Part shown: positions 39,990 to 46,185 of the stretch, one piece after another
How the letters are laid out: every line of letters starts with the position of its first letter
How positions within the stretch are numbered: the first letter of the stretch is position 1
From: a virus
Direction: 5' to 3' (one strand)
Length of the DNA stretch: 46,256 bases
IMG/VR virus record: IMGVR_UViG_3300034061_002109
Coordinates: 1 to 46,256 of that record
The notes under the pieces: model-generated
The model's input: the letters and a program-made list of their open reading frames with translations, nothing else
What the model was told of the DNA's origin: nothing
Database searches by the model: none
Program-made: the position numbers and the translations under genes

Positions 39990-40298
39990 ATGGAAACTAA
40001 AGATAACATAATCGAAATCACTGAGGAAATGAAACAACAACAAGCCGTGAAAGATTGGCTTCGCGAGATGTTCTCATTCCCACGCATCGCCAACGACAAG
40101 ACCAACGAGCTTGTGACCGGAATGGCTTCCCTACTCCACGCTGCTGCTACCATGGTCATCAAAACCGAGAGCCGTCAGCGCGAGGGCATGGAGGCGATCA
40201 GCCACCTTCAGCAAGCCTTGCTCTACTACATCAGCGCGCAAACCGTGAAGCGTGAGGAGAACAAAGAAGAGGTTGCAGAGGAGCAGCCGACAAGCTAA
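39990..40298 (+). CDS. Small helical protein, possible Acb2/Tad1-type hairpin
   Basis: The protein has 102 residues and follows an A/C-rich leader. Residues 35-90 form two helices: NELVTGMASLLHAAATMVIK, then SRQREGMEAISHLQQALLYY. The second resembles the hairpin of anti-CBASS Acb2 and anti-Thoeris Tad1 proteins, where a similar Glu-rich, Leu/Ala helix forms the nucleotide-binding sponge. Similarity is weak by eye and the protein may be an unrelated helical bundle. It is the last gene of the plus-strand operon, before a terminator. The C-terminal 20 residues are acidic and disordered. Confidence 0.45.
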   Translation: METKDNIIEITEEMKQQQAVKDWLREMFSFPRIANDKTNELVTGMASLLHAAATMVIKTESRQREGMEAISHLQQALLYYISAQTVKREENKEEVAEEQPTS

Positions 40299-40354
40299 AC
40301 TTCGGTGGGGATTGCGGCGGCTCGTGTTGTGGCTGGTCATTCATTCGCCCCATA

Positions 40355-40390
40355 GAGAGGCAACCGCGTAAATAACCTCTCACTTTTTTT
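40355..40390 (+). terminator. Rho-independent terminator after the recombination operon
   Basis: GAGAGG (40355-40360), 15-base loop, CCTCTC (40376-40381), an A-C step, then a run of T to 40390. The loop is long, so the strength is uncertain. Confidence 0.55.
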
Positions 40391-40395
40391 CTTGA

Positions 40396-40411
40396 GTATC
40401 GTTACCGATAA
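40396..40411. promoter_or_regulatory. Palindromic site S18 after the terminator
   Basis: GTATCG-TTAC-CGATAA, followed by ACGATAG so that a second, imperfect site (TACCG-ATAA-CGATA) overlaps it. It lies between convergent operons. Confidence 0.83.
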
Positions 40412-40488
40412 CGATAGAGTGAAAGTCTGGTTTGATCGCCTGAGGGAGTCGATTGAGTATCGGTCGGCTCCCCTTCCCCCTAAACGCT

Positions 40489-40525
40489 GAGAGCCGTAGT
40501 GGAGAATAAGTCCGCTACGGCCCTC
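40489..40525. other. Long hairpin between convergent operons
   Basis: CCGTAGTGGA (40494-40503), seven-base loop, TCCGCTACGG (40511-40520): ten pairs with one G-T wobble, with more pairs outside. It lies downstream of the helicase gene on the minus strand and could end or stabilise that transcript. No T-run follows on either strand. Confidence 0.5.
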
Positions 40526-40593
40526 TGTCATTTATGGGTAAGCTACCGAAGCCTAGATAGCACAGCACAATATGTTGTCAAACTTTATTTGTA

Positions 40594-42222
40594 TCAAGAA
40601 AGCGCAGGAGCCTGCACAGACAGCGAGATGATCGGATCAACCTCGCCATCGTTCAAGATGTCCATCCGCTTGAGCTTCGCATCTAGCGAATTGCAGGTGC
40701 GCTCCTCAATGGGCACGCCCGCTGCGTAGATTACATACTGGCAGGAGCGAGACTTCCCGCCTGCCCGGTGAACTCGGCCAAGCACCTGCTTGAGATCGTA
40801 AACGCTAGGCTGCGGGTATATCAGGGCAACGCGATGGTGCTTTCCGTTAACATCATGCAGACTAATGCCTTCGCGAACCGCTTGGGTAATTCCCAAAATC
40901 ACACGCTGCTTGTCTCTCTGGAAGCTGTCGATGTAGCCACGGCGTTCCATTTCGGACTGACCTCCATAGATAGCGCACTCGGTCTTGAGTTCTTTCTTTA
41001 GAAACTCCAGCGTCTCGCGAAATGACACGGCGATAAACACAGACGCATCTTCTTCAAGTAAATCTTTTACAAGTGACACAACAGCAGGACTTTTGTGAAG
41101 CTCAATTCTCTGACGGGCGCGAGTCTGCTCGGCTAATACATTGGCAGCGAAGTTCTCGCATTGGCGCAGTTCCTCGATCCGAAGTTGTAGGTCATCGTAT
41201 TCTGAGGCGATTGACCTAGCGTTTTCCATGTCGAATGCCCTAGCTTTTATCAAAGTCTCTGGAAACTCATCCCCAAGGTCGGAATGGCGCAGGCGATTGC
41301 CCCGGTCAGGGTAGATGCGACCATGCAAACGCTTGAGCGGAGCCTGACCGCCAATGAACTTCATGCCCCACTGGGTTTTCCTGCACCCGTGGTTGGTCAA
41401 GAAGCGATAGTAATCCTTCCCGCCATTATGCAGCCCAAGGAATTGGCCGATTGCCCAGAGCTTTGTCGGGTCATCGGCTATCGTCGCCGATAATCCAATG
41501 GAAGGGACATTCTGAATGACAGAATCACGGGCGAGAAAAGCGTTTTGAGTAGCCTCACCCTTGCAACGGTGGAGTTCATCAAAGATCAGGATGCAATCGT
41601 CGGGGAGTTCAAAGCGAAATTCCCGCTTCTGGCTGTCTGCCCACTTTCCAATCTTGGATTTGCCAGTTTTGCACCATTCGTATCCGACTACCTCATAAGG
41701 TTCCACACCCATAGTCTTTGCTGCTCGGAACCAATCGCTGCGAATTGCCAAGGGGCAGATGACAGCAGCACGCTTGCCCAACTCGCGGGCGATGCCGAGG
41801 GCGCAGAATGTTTTCCCTACACCCGTGGAGTGCCCAAGAAGGACGCGATTGTAGAGCTTCATGGAACGAACCCCAAGTTGGACGCTAGTTTTCTGGAATG
41901 GGAACAGAATTGAATCATCGCGGAGAGGTTCAAGATCAATGTCTGGCTCTTTAGTAATCTGTCCGGACACATTATTCACTGGAGAGCGGAACTTTCCGTC
42001 TTCATCCGACCACCAAGAAAGTTCCCATTGCTCGCGCCACTTGCCGATCTGAATCCCAGAATCGTTAAGTGCTTGTTTGAACTCGTCACGCTGCGGGCTG
42101 TATATGTCCCAGAACTCCTTTTCAATCGGAGCCTTTCGCATAATCCGAGGGCCGCGCTTGGTATTGAGTTGAACGGGGTGCGACCATTCAATGGTCTGCA
42201 TCAAGTCTTCAATGGTCTTCAT
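40594..42222 (-). CDS. Superfamily 2 (SNF2-type) DNA helicase
   Basis: The protein has 542 residues. Helicase motifs are in order: Walker A GHSTGVGKT (130-138), Walker B LIFDELHRC (212-220), SAT motif GLSATI (243-248), and motif VI QVLGRVHRAGG (479-489). The layout, with a Gln-type motif FPFQKTSVQLG (108-118), matches phage SNF2-like helicases that move on double-stranded DNA in replication or recombination. It stands at the end of a minus-strand operon with two small upstream genes. Palindromic site S19 lies across the SAT motif coding, so this copy might be there by coding constraint. Confidence 0.87.
   Translation of the reverse strand: MKTIEDLMQTIEWSHPVQLNTKRGPRIMRKAPIEKEFWDIYSPQRDEFKQALNDSGIQIGKWREQWELSWWSDEDGKFRSPVNNVSGQITKEPDIDLEPLRDDSILFPFQKTSVQLGVRSMKLYNRVLLGHSTGVGKTFCALGIARELGKRAAVICPLAIRSDWFRAAKTMGVEPYEVVGYEWCKTGKSKIGKWADSQKREFRFELPDDCILIFDELHRCKGEATQNAFLARDSVIQNVPSIGLSATIADDPTKLWAIGQFLGLHNGGKDYYRFLTNHGCRKTQWGMKFIGGQAPLKRLHGRIYPDRGNRLRHSDLGDEFPETLIKARAFDMENARSIASEYDDLQLRIEELRQCENFAANVLAEQTRARQRIELHKSPAVVSLVKDLLEEDASVFIAVSFRETLEFLKKELKTECAIYGGQSEMERRGYIDSFQRDKQRVILGITQAVREGISLHDVNGKHHRVALIYPQPSVYDLKQVLGRVHRAGGKSRSCQYVIYAAGVPIEERTCNSLDAKLKRMDILNDGEVDPIISLSVQAPALS
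41478..41493. promoter_or_regulatory. Palindromic site S19 inside the helicase gene
   Basis: CTATCG-TCGC-CGATAA. It overlaps codons of the SAT motif, so chance under protein constraint is possible for this copy. Confidence 0.5.
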
Positions 42223-42437
42223 GATCTTAGTTGAACTGCGTAATCGTAGGCGTGGTCTTGGTAATAGAACGGCCCGTGTTGCCGATCATTCTCCAAATCG
42301 GACAAGCACCAGCCGCCATCGGTATCGCGAGCAGGTTCGACCCAATGGACATCAAAGGGTGCGAGCATGTAGTAAAGAGTCACGGGGGACTCGCCTGTCT
42401 CTTTGGCTCGGTCGAGCGCGTATTGTTCTCTAGTCAT
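42219..42437 (-). CDS. Small hypothetical protein, 72 residues
   Basis: I place the start at 42437. The longer frame from 42575 overlaps the upstream gene too far. The stop overlaps the helicase start as ATGA. The protein has many aromatic and acidic residues (LYYMLAPFDVHWVEPARDTD, then HGPFYYQDHAYDYAVQLRS). No family is recognised. It may work with the helicase since the two are translated together. Confidence 0.62.
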   Translation of the reverse strand: MTREQYALDRAKETGESPVTLYYMLAPFDVHWVEPARDTDGGWCLSDLENDRQHGPFYYQDHAYDYAVQLRS

Positions 42438-42621
42438 TGTAAATATCCCCCTTGATGCCGTTAGGATTGCATTCCAGAACTTCTTCAATCTGTTGGCGCA
42501 GAGCAGTAATATCGTCGCCGATACCGCCACTCGTGCAATTCTCCATCGCCTGCAAGTAGGTATCCGACCATTCAAGCAAGCGCATTAGTTTTCTGATTTG
42601 GCTTTTCGATGTGTCTTTCAT
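42430..42621 (-). CDS. Small hypothetical protein, 63 residues
   Basis: This is the first gene of the minus-strand helicase operon and overlaps the next by eight bases. It is helical (SQIRKLMRLLEWSDTYLQAM) with the end NPNGIKGDIYND. Palindromic site S20 lies inside it, read as G-I-G-D-D-I. No family is recognised. Confidence 0.6.
   Translation of the reverse strand: MKDTSKSQIRKLMRLLEWSDTYLQAMENCTSGGIGDDITALRQQIEEVLECNPNGIKGDIYND
42509..42524. promoter_or_regulatory. Palindromic site S20 inside a small gene
   Basis: ATATCG-TCGC-CGATAC. Its centre TCGC is shared only with S19. Confidence 0.55.
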
Positions 42622-42669
42622 GTTTCTAGTTTAGCGTTCGGGGAGAACAACAAAAAAATATAGACAGAG

Positions 42670-42684
42670 CCGCTGCGGAGGGTT
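42670..42684. repeat. Dispersed 15-bp repeat, copy 1
   Basis: CCGCTGCGGAGGGTT. It lies upstream of the small-terminase-like gene and its GGAGGG could act as a ribosome-binding site there. It contains the small palindrome CCGC-T-GCGG. Confidence 0.7.
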
Positions 42685-42696
42685 ACCATCTTGACC

Positions 42697-43347
42697 ATGG
42701 CTAAATGCACCACAGGCAGCGCACCGAAATGGGACTGGGATTTGATCGAGCGGCTCTTGATGGCGGGGAAGACCGTTCGCGAGGTTCACGCAATGGAGGA
42801 GTTCGGAGGCAAGGGGATGAGCCTCGCCTATCTCAAGAACCAAGTGAGCCGCCGTAGCCTGCTCGACAAACGGGACGAGGTGCTTGCCAAAGCGAAAGCT
42901 GCCACCGATAAAACGATAGTAGAGAGAAGGACGGCTGGTGTCGAGGAGCATCATCTTTTCGCGTTCGGGACACTGGAAAAACTGCGGATGGCGATAGCGG
43001 AGCATCAGGTCAAAGGATCGGTGAAAGAGTTGAGAGAGATGATCGACCTCTTCCAAAAGTATCTTGAGGCAGCGGAAACCTCCTATGGATTGAAAGGGGC
43101 AGATGTTTCCAGCACGCAAGCCGTGTCGTTAAACGCGATGGTGGCTTTGCACATAGCCCCACCCAGTAAAGCGATGGAAATTGAGGTTCAAAGCGTCCGT
43201 GTTGACTGTCATCATTCAGAGGCGAAAATCGATGGTGATGCGGAGGGTTCACAATCAATTTTCGACCCCGATTCGGAGGAGGAAAATGGGAAACAGGTGG
43301 GCGCATTGTTAGGTGCGGGGGATGCGGAGGAGTATCGGGAACGATAA
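42697..43347 (+). CDS. Terminase small subunit-like protein
   Basis: The protein has 216 residues from the ATG at 42697; a TTG at 42691 lies better spaced from GGAGGG and would add two residues. Residues 10-60 form a helix-turn-helix of the small-terminase type: WDLIERLLMAGKTVREVHAM, then MSLAYLKNQVSRRSLLDKRD. A helical oligomer-forming part follows (KSVKELREM-like, VKGSVKELREMIDLFQKYLE). The C-terminal 70 residues are acidic and disordered. The gene lies 35 kb from the large terminase in this window, though the distance is shorter if the genome is circular. Palindromic site S21 overlaps its stop codon. Confidence is moderate. Confidence 0.6.
   Translation: MAKCTTGSAPKWDWDLIERLLMAGKTVREVHAMEEFGGKGMSLAYLKNQVSRRSLLDKRDEVLAKAKAATDKTIVERRTAGVEEHHLFAFGTLEKLRMAIAEHQVKGSVKELREMIDLFQKYLEAAETSYGLKGADVSSTQAVSLNAMVALHIAPPSKAMEIEVQSVRVDCHHSEAKIDGDAEGSQSIFDPDSEEENGKQVGALLGAGDAEEYRER
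43332..43347. promoter_or_regulatory. Palindromic site S21 at the end of the small-terminase-like gene
   Basis: GTATCG-GGAA-CGATAA. Its last bases form the TAA stop codon of the gene. Confidence 0.68.
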
Positions 43348-43373
43348 TCGGGCGGAAGGGTGGAACTTCGCGC

Positions 43374-43388
43374 CCGCTGCGGAGGGTT
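43374..43388. repeat. Dispersed 15-bp repeat, copy 2
   Basis: CCGCTGCGGAGGGTT, exact. It overlaps the stop codon of the convergent 56-residue gene. Confidence 0.7.
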
Positions 43389-43557
43389 AGAGAAGCGCGA
43401 GCCGTTCCATGATCAGGACATCGAGCCGCCCGAACTCAGAGGGCGTGAGGCACCCGGCGTTGTAAACCCGCGTTGCGCTCCGCTCCAATCTGCGGAGGGA
43501 TTCAATATCGGGAGCAAAGCGGATGCGTCTGGATAGGGCGTGAAACTCGACGCTCAC
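43387..43557 (-). CDS. Small basic protein, 56 residues
   Basis: This small gene starts at a GTG that overlaps the previous stop as GTGA. The protein is helical and basic (MSVEFHALSRRIRFAPDIES, then LRRLERSATRVYNAG) and ends in a Leu-rich segment (FGRLDVLIMERLALL). No family is recognised. It is the last of three coupled minus-strand genes, and one copy of a 15-bp repeat overlaps its stop. Confidence 0.58.
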   Translation of the reverse strand: MSVEFHALSRRIRFAPDIESLRRLERSATRVYNAGCLTPSEFGRLDVLIMERLALL

Positions 43558-43742
43558 GCCTCCCCCTTCGCTTTAGCAAGTGCCGCTTTGCATTGTGCAA
43601 TCAAAAGCGTGTCGCGGTCCCCGTAAGCATCGCACACGGCTTGCAAGGCGTCGAGCATTTCGGGAGCGGCCTTTTCAAGCCGATTGAGTCTCCGCCATTT
43701 CTCAGCGCGGGCATCCTCTTCGCGGTTTCCGTAGTATTTCAT
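43554..43742 (-). CDS. Small protein of a common phage family, 62 residues
   Basis: The start at 43742 overlaps the upstream stop as ATGA; the longer frame is rejected. The sequence carries APEMLDALQAVC and ends in AALAKAKGEA. The upstream gene carries APELLSALEDML and ends in AIAKAKGEA, so the two are related and probably arose by duplication. Proteins with an APELLEALE motif are very common in phages and their function is unknown. Confidence 0.68.
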   Translation of the reverse strand: MKYYGNREEDARAEKWRRLNRLEKAAPEMLDALQAVCDAYGDRDTLLIAQCKAALAKAKGEA

Positions 43743-44113
43743 GCTTCTCCTTTCGCTTTGGCAATTGCGGCGCGGGCAATATCGGCGGCGCGGACGCAAT
43801 CCTCCGCCGTCATTTCGCGATCCCCCATATATGTACCGAGCATATCCTCCAAAGCGGAGAGAAGCTCGGGCGCGGCTGCGATGAGGCGAGCGTTTGCAAG
43901 GTTTTCGGATGCGATTTTAGGATCATCATAGTAACTTTTCCTTAATTTTTGGTCAAAATCAGCGGGTTCCTCTCCGGTTTGATCGGGCATATCGCAAATC
44001 CATTTAGGGTTTCCCCACTCTGACTTATCAGTCGAGCGGATTGTAACACTTGGATAGCAATTGGGAGACTTATGCGTTTCAATGAACCAAGGGCCGGGTG
44101 TGTGTTGTTTCAT
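43739..44113 (-). CDS. Common phage protein with APELL motif, 124 residues
   Basis: The N-terminus MKQHTPGPWFIETHKS matches the opening of a very widespread phage family, followed by a variable region and ANARLIAAAPELLSALEDML. The C-terminus AIAKAKGEA recurs in the next gene. Function is unknown. ATGA overlap links the two genes. The upstream gap contains a GC-rich hairpin and a copy of the 15-bp repeat (44133-44147). Confidence 0.72.
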   Translation of the reverse strand: MKQHTPGPWFIETHKSPNCYPSVTIRSTDKSEWGNPKWICDMPDQTGEEPADFDQKLRKSYYDDPKIASENLANARLIAAAPELLSALEDMLGTYMGDREMTAEDCVRAADIARAAIAKAKGEA

Positions 44114-44261
44114 GTTTGAATCGCAGACTGACCCGCTGCGGAGGGTTTGGTTTTACTATCAGACCGCCCGCATTTGAGCGGAAGCGGGCCTAGGATTGGT
44201 TTTTATTCGTTCGGAGGGGAAAGAGCGGGCAAAGGGATTGAACCAAGGCCCGCCGTGGGGA
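44114..44261. other. Short intergenic region with inverted repeats
   Basis: Besides the 15-bp repeat copy, it contains GCCCGC/GCGGGC at 44166-44189 and GCGGGC/GCCCGC at 44225-44253. These could form two alternative hairpins after the upstream minus-strand gene. I see no gene and no clear promoter. Confidence 0.4.
44133..44147. repeat. Dispersed 15-bp repeat, copy 3
   Basis: CCGCTGCGGAGGGTT, exact. It lies upstream of the minus-strand gene ending at 43739. Confidence 0.7.
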
Positions 44262-44615
44262 TTAGAATTGGGCAACGATGATCCCGCCGTCAAATTCGAT
44301 AACTTGCGTCCTATTTTGAAGCCAACGCAAAGCCAGCCCCTCGTTTTCTTCTAAAACTTCATCATCTGGACGAATGTTATCGTCAGCATCAAGAATGTCG
44401 GCTTCATGTGACCAGCCGTATTCTACCGCACACTCTAAGGCGGATTCATATTCTGAATAATCGCAGCGGATTGCCACGCGATCAAATTCCGCGTCCGCGT
44501 TTTCGTCGGTATCTAAATACTCCGCCAAGGCTCTCGCTCCGGCATAGGTGAATCCGGCGTTTTCGTCACGGAAAAGGCGGTCGGCGATTTCCGAGGTGTT
44601 CAGTGTTTCTTTCAT
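44262..44615 (-). CDS. Very acidic protein, 117 residues
   Basis: By count the protein has 30 Asp and Glu and 9 Lys and Arg. It begins LNTSEIADRLFRDENAGFTY, continues VAIRCDYSEYESALE and ends in VIEFDGGIIVAQF. Proteins with the IRC..SEY and GG.IVQ.F pattern are common in phages and plasmids without a known function. The charge and length recall DNA-mimic antirestriction proteins such as T7 Ocr, but there is no sequence match to Ocr. It lies alone, with short gaps on each side. Confidence 0.65.
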   Translation of the reverse strand: MKETLNTSEIADRLFRDENAGFTYAGARALAEYLDTDENADAEFDRVAIRCDYSEYESALECAVEYGWSHEADILDADDNIRPDDEVLEENEGLALRWLQNRTQVIEFDGGIIVAQF

Positions 44616-44704
44616 TGTGTGTGTTTTCTATTCTATTGGTTTGGCGTCTCATCAGTTGCGGCTTGCCAATTCCGCAAGACGGGGACAAGCCCCGTTTCGA
44701 TTGG

Positions 44705-44845
44705 TTAGAATGAGTTGTGATCGGGAAGGCCCAGCTTGTAAACTAACTCAGCAAGCGCACCCGCGAGAACGAGAGCAAATGAGATGAGGAAGGCGGCTAA
44801 AGCGAAGGTGCCGACTTGAGAGAGGATGGAGAGGAAAGAGCGCAT
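44705..44845 (-). CDS. Small membrane protein, 46 residues
   Basis: The start at 44845 lies two bases after the stop of the upstream small gene. The protein has one long hydrophobic stretch (VGTFALAAFLISFALVLAGA) and a short polar tail (LGLPDHNSF). It is probably an inner-membrane protein; whether it has a role in superinfection exclusion or lysis cannot be told. Confidence 0.58.
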   Translation of the reverse strand: MRSFLSILSQVGTFALAAFLISFALVLAGALAELVYKLGLPDHNSF

Positions 44846-44847
44846 GG

Positions 44848-44997
44848 TTAGGCGAGGGAGTCTAAGGCGTCGGCAATAAGGTTTGCAGACCAAACAGCGG
44901 GAAGCATAGTTTCCAGCTTGTCGCAGGTCTCTTGAGTCTTGCCGTGCTTCTCGAAGTAACGAATCACAGCGGATAGGGTTTCGTCGTATGTTTTCAT
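44848..44997 (-). CDS. Small hypothetical protein, 49 residues
   Basis: The frame starts MKTYDETLSAVIRYFEKHGK and ends LIADALDSLA. It is helical with an amphipathic start. It lies just upstream of the small membrane protein and is probably in the same mRNA. No family is recognised. It is the first minus-strand gene after the non-coding right-end region. Confidence 0.58.
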   Translation of the reverse strand: MKTYDETLSAVIRYFEKHGKTQETCDKLETMLPAVWSANLIADALDSLA

Positions 44998-45107
44998 GTA
45001 TTGTATTTGGTAACGCATGGCGACATTGCCAAGCTAAAATTGCATAGCACAAGGCGTGCCAGCTTTGAGCGAGATAGGACACACAAAGGGAGAAAACGAG
45101 GCAACGC

Positions 45108-45234
45108 TAGGCAAACCAAGGGGAAAGCAAAAGAGGCGGATTCAAACGACATGGGAAATGTAGTTACGCTGTGACTACATTAGAGCGGCAACTATTGCCT
45201 AGGTAGGCAGGAATTGCCTAGCAAGATTTGCCTA
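45108..45234. repeat. Iteron-like TTGCCTA cluster
   Basis: TTGCCTA occurs at 45195-45201, 45214-45220 and 45228-45234, with an inverted exact copy TAGGCAA at 45108-45114 and an inverted near copy TAGGCAG at 45204-45210. Five related 7-bp elements in 127 bases are reminiscent of initiator iterons. Confidence 0.55.
45157..45181. other. Hairpin in the right-end region
   Basis: AATGTAGT (45157-45164), nine-base loop, ACTACATT (45174-45181). Eight perfect pairs next to the iteron-like cluster. Confidence 0.5.
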
Positions 45235-45241
45235 CCAATTG

Positions 45242-45314
45242 CACTTTAGTTCAATGACCCCCGGTGTTTTCCCGTGTTTTCGCACACTTTCGCCCTTTTC
45301 GATATACTAAAGTG
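45242..45314. repeat. Nine-base inverted repeat pair
   Basis: CACTTTAGT at 45242-45250 and ACTAAAGTG at 45306-45314 are perfect reverse complements. TATACT at 45304-45309 could be a -10 box on the plus strand, overlapping the second copy. Confidence 0.45.
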
Positions 45315-45520
45315 TAATGCGTAGCAGCATCCATGCCAGCCTTTCGGTGCTAATCCGCCACTAGCTAAAGGCTCCGCCCCTAGTTCGTCAATCTCCCCGG
45401 CATGCTCACCGCTTTCGATCCCCTCCCCTTATTGAGATTACTAGCCTCCGATAATACCAGAAGGAAACAATGGACACTGATCCTGTCTCATTAAGCTGCC
45501 ATGCTGCCAGCTATAGGCTG

Positions 45521-45591
45521 CGCTGCACGCTGCACGCTGCACGCTAGCTAGTGGCAACGCTAGGTGTGAGGCTGGATGGCTAGGTGTGAGG
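45521..45591. repeat. Short tandem and direct repeats
   Basis: Three tandem copies of CGCTGCA (45521-45541) are followed by two direct copies of GCTAGGTGTGAGG (45559-45571 and 45579-45591), spaced 20 bases apart. Confidence 0.6.
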
Positions 45592-46185
45592 GCAAGGAAT
45601 CTCTTATTCTGCAGCATGGCGACCGTCCCTCCCCCCACCACCACACAGCCCAGCTGCAGCTTATCACACATAAAACAATTCCCTCCCCTCTGAAAGAAAC
45701 CCAGCTTGCCCCCTAGCTGCCTTGCTCCATCGGCTACCTTTGCGCCACCTTCCCCTATCTGCCTCTCCTTGCTCTTTAGCCCCCCCCTCTGTCCCACCCC
45801 TCTCTTTTGCTCTAGAATGCCCTGTATCGCGTTTGACTCTCTCTTCCCTTATGGTAGTATTCTTTTAGCAGGCCCGCCATGTCTCTCCGTTGTGAAGCAT
45901 ACTTTGGCGGGTGTTTGCTTTTGGGGTCGATAGGCCACAAGCTGTAATGTTGGCTATAGGCTACATTATCCCCTATACGGACTCGCGAAGGTTGCGCTGG
46001 ATATATGTCCGAAAAATGTCTACGAGTTTCTGATATAACTGGGGGGAATCACATTTCCTTTCAATAAGTGCAATGTTTAGCTTTGGGGCCGCAGGTCTAG
46101 TGTGGCTTGAACTACTGTTCCTATTCTAATCAGATGTCTTGGGGGAACTGGGAGGTAAAGTAATCTTTTTTATCTTAGCTTCCTT

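Larger units (their letters stand above)
40299..40593. other. Intergenic region between convergent operons
   Basis: I see no gene here. In order it holds a terminator-like hairpin with a T-run (40355-40390), palindromic site S18, and a long hairpin at about 40489-40525. These elements separate the recombination operon (plus) from the helicase operon (minus). Confidence 0.55.
44998..46185. other. Gene-poor right-end region, possible origin
   Basis: No convincing gene was found in about 1.2 kb. In order it holds a TAGGCAA element (45108-45114), a hairpin (45157-45181), three TTGCCTA elements (45195-45234), a nine-base inverted pair (45242-45250 and 45306-45314), and tandem copies of CGCTGCA (45521-45541). 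Two copies of GCTAGGTGTGAGG (45559-45571 and 45579-45591) and a pyrimidine-rich tract (about 45640-45830) follow. The 16-bp palindrome is absent. Clustered repeats and lack of genes suggest an origin or control region; this is inference. Confidence 0.5.

Noticed and set aside
43473-43931. Plus-strand frame of 152 codons
   Set aside because: It lies opposite three coupled minus-strand genes with clear family motifs and start/stop overlaps.
45441-45797. Minus-strand frame of 118 codons in the right-end region
   Set aside because: It crosses the tandem repeats and the pyrimidine tract, is low in complexity, and has no coupling or family signal.
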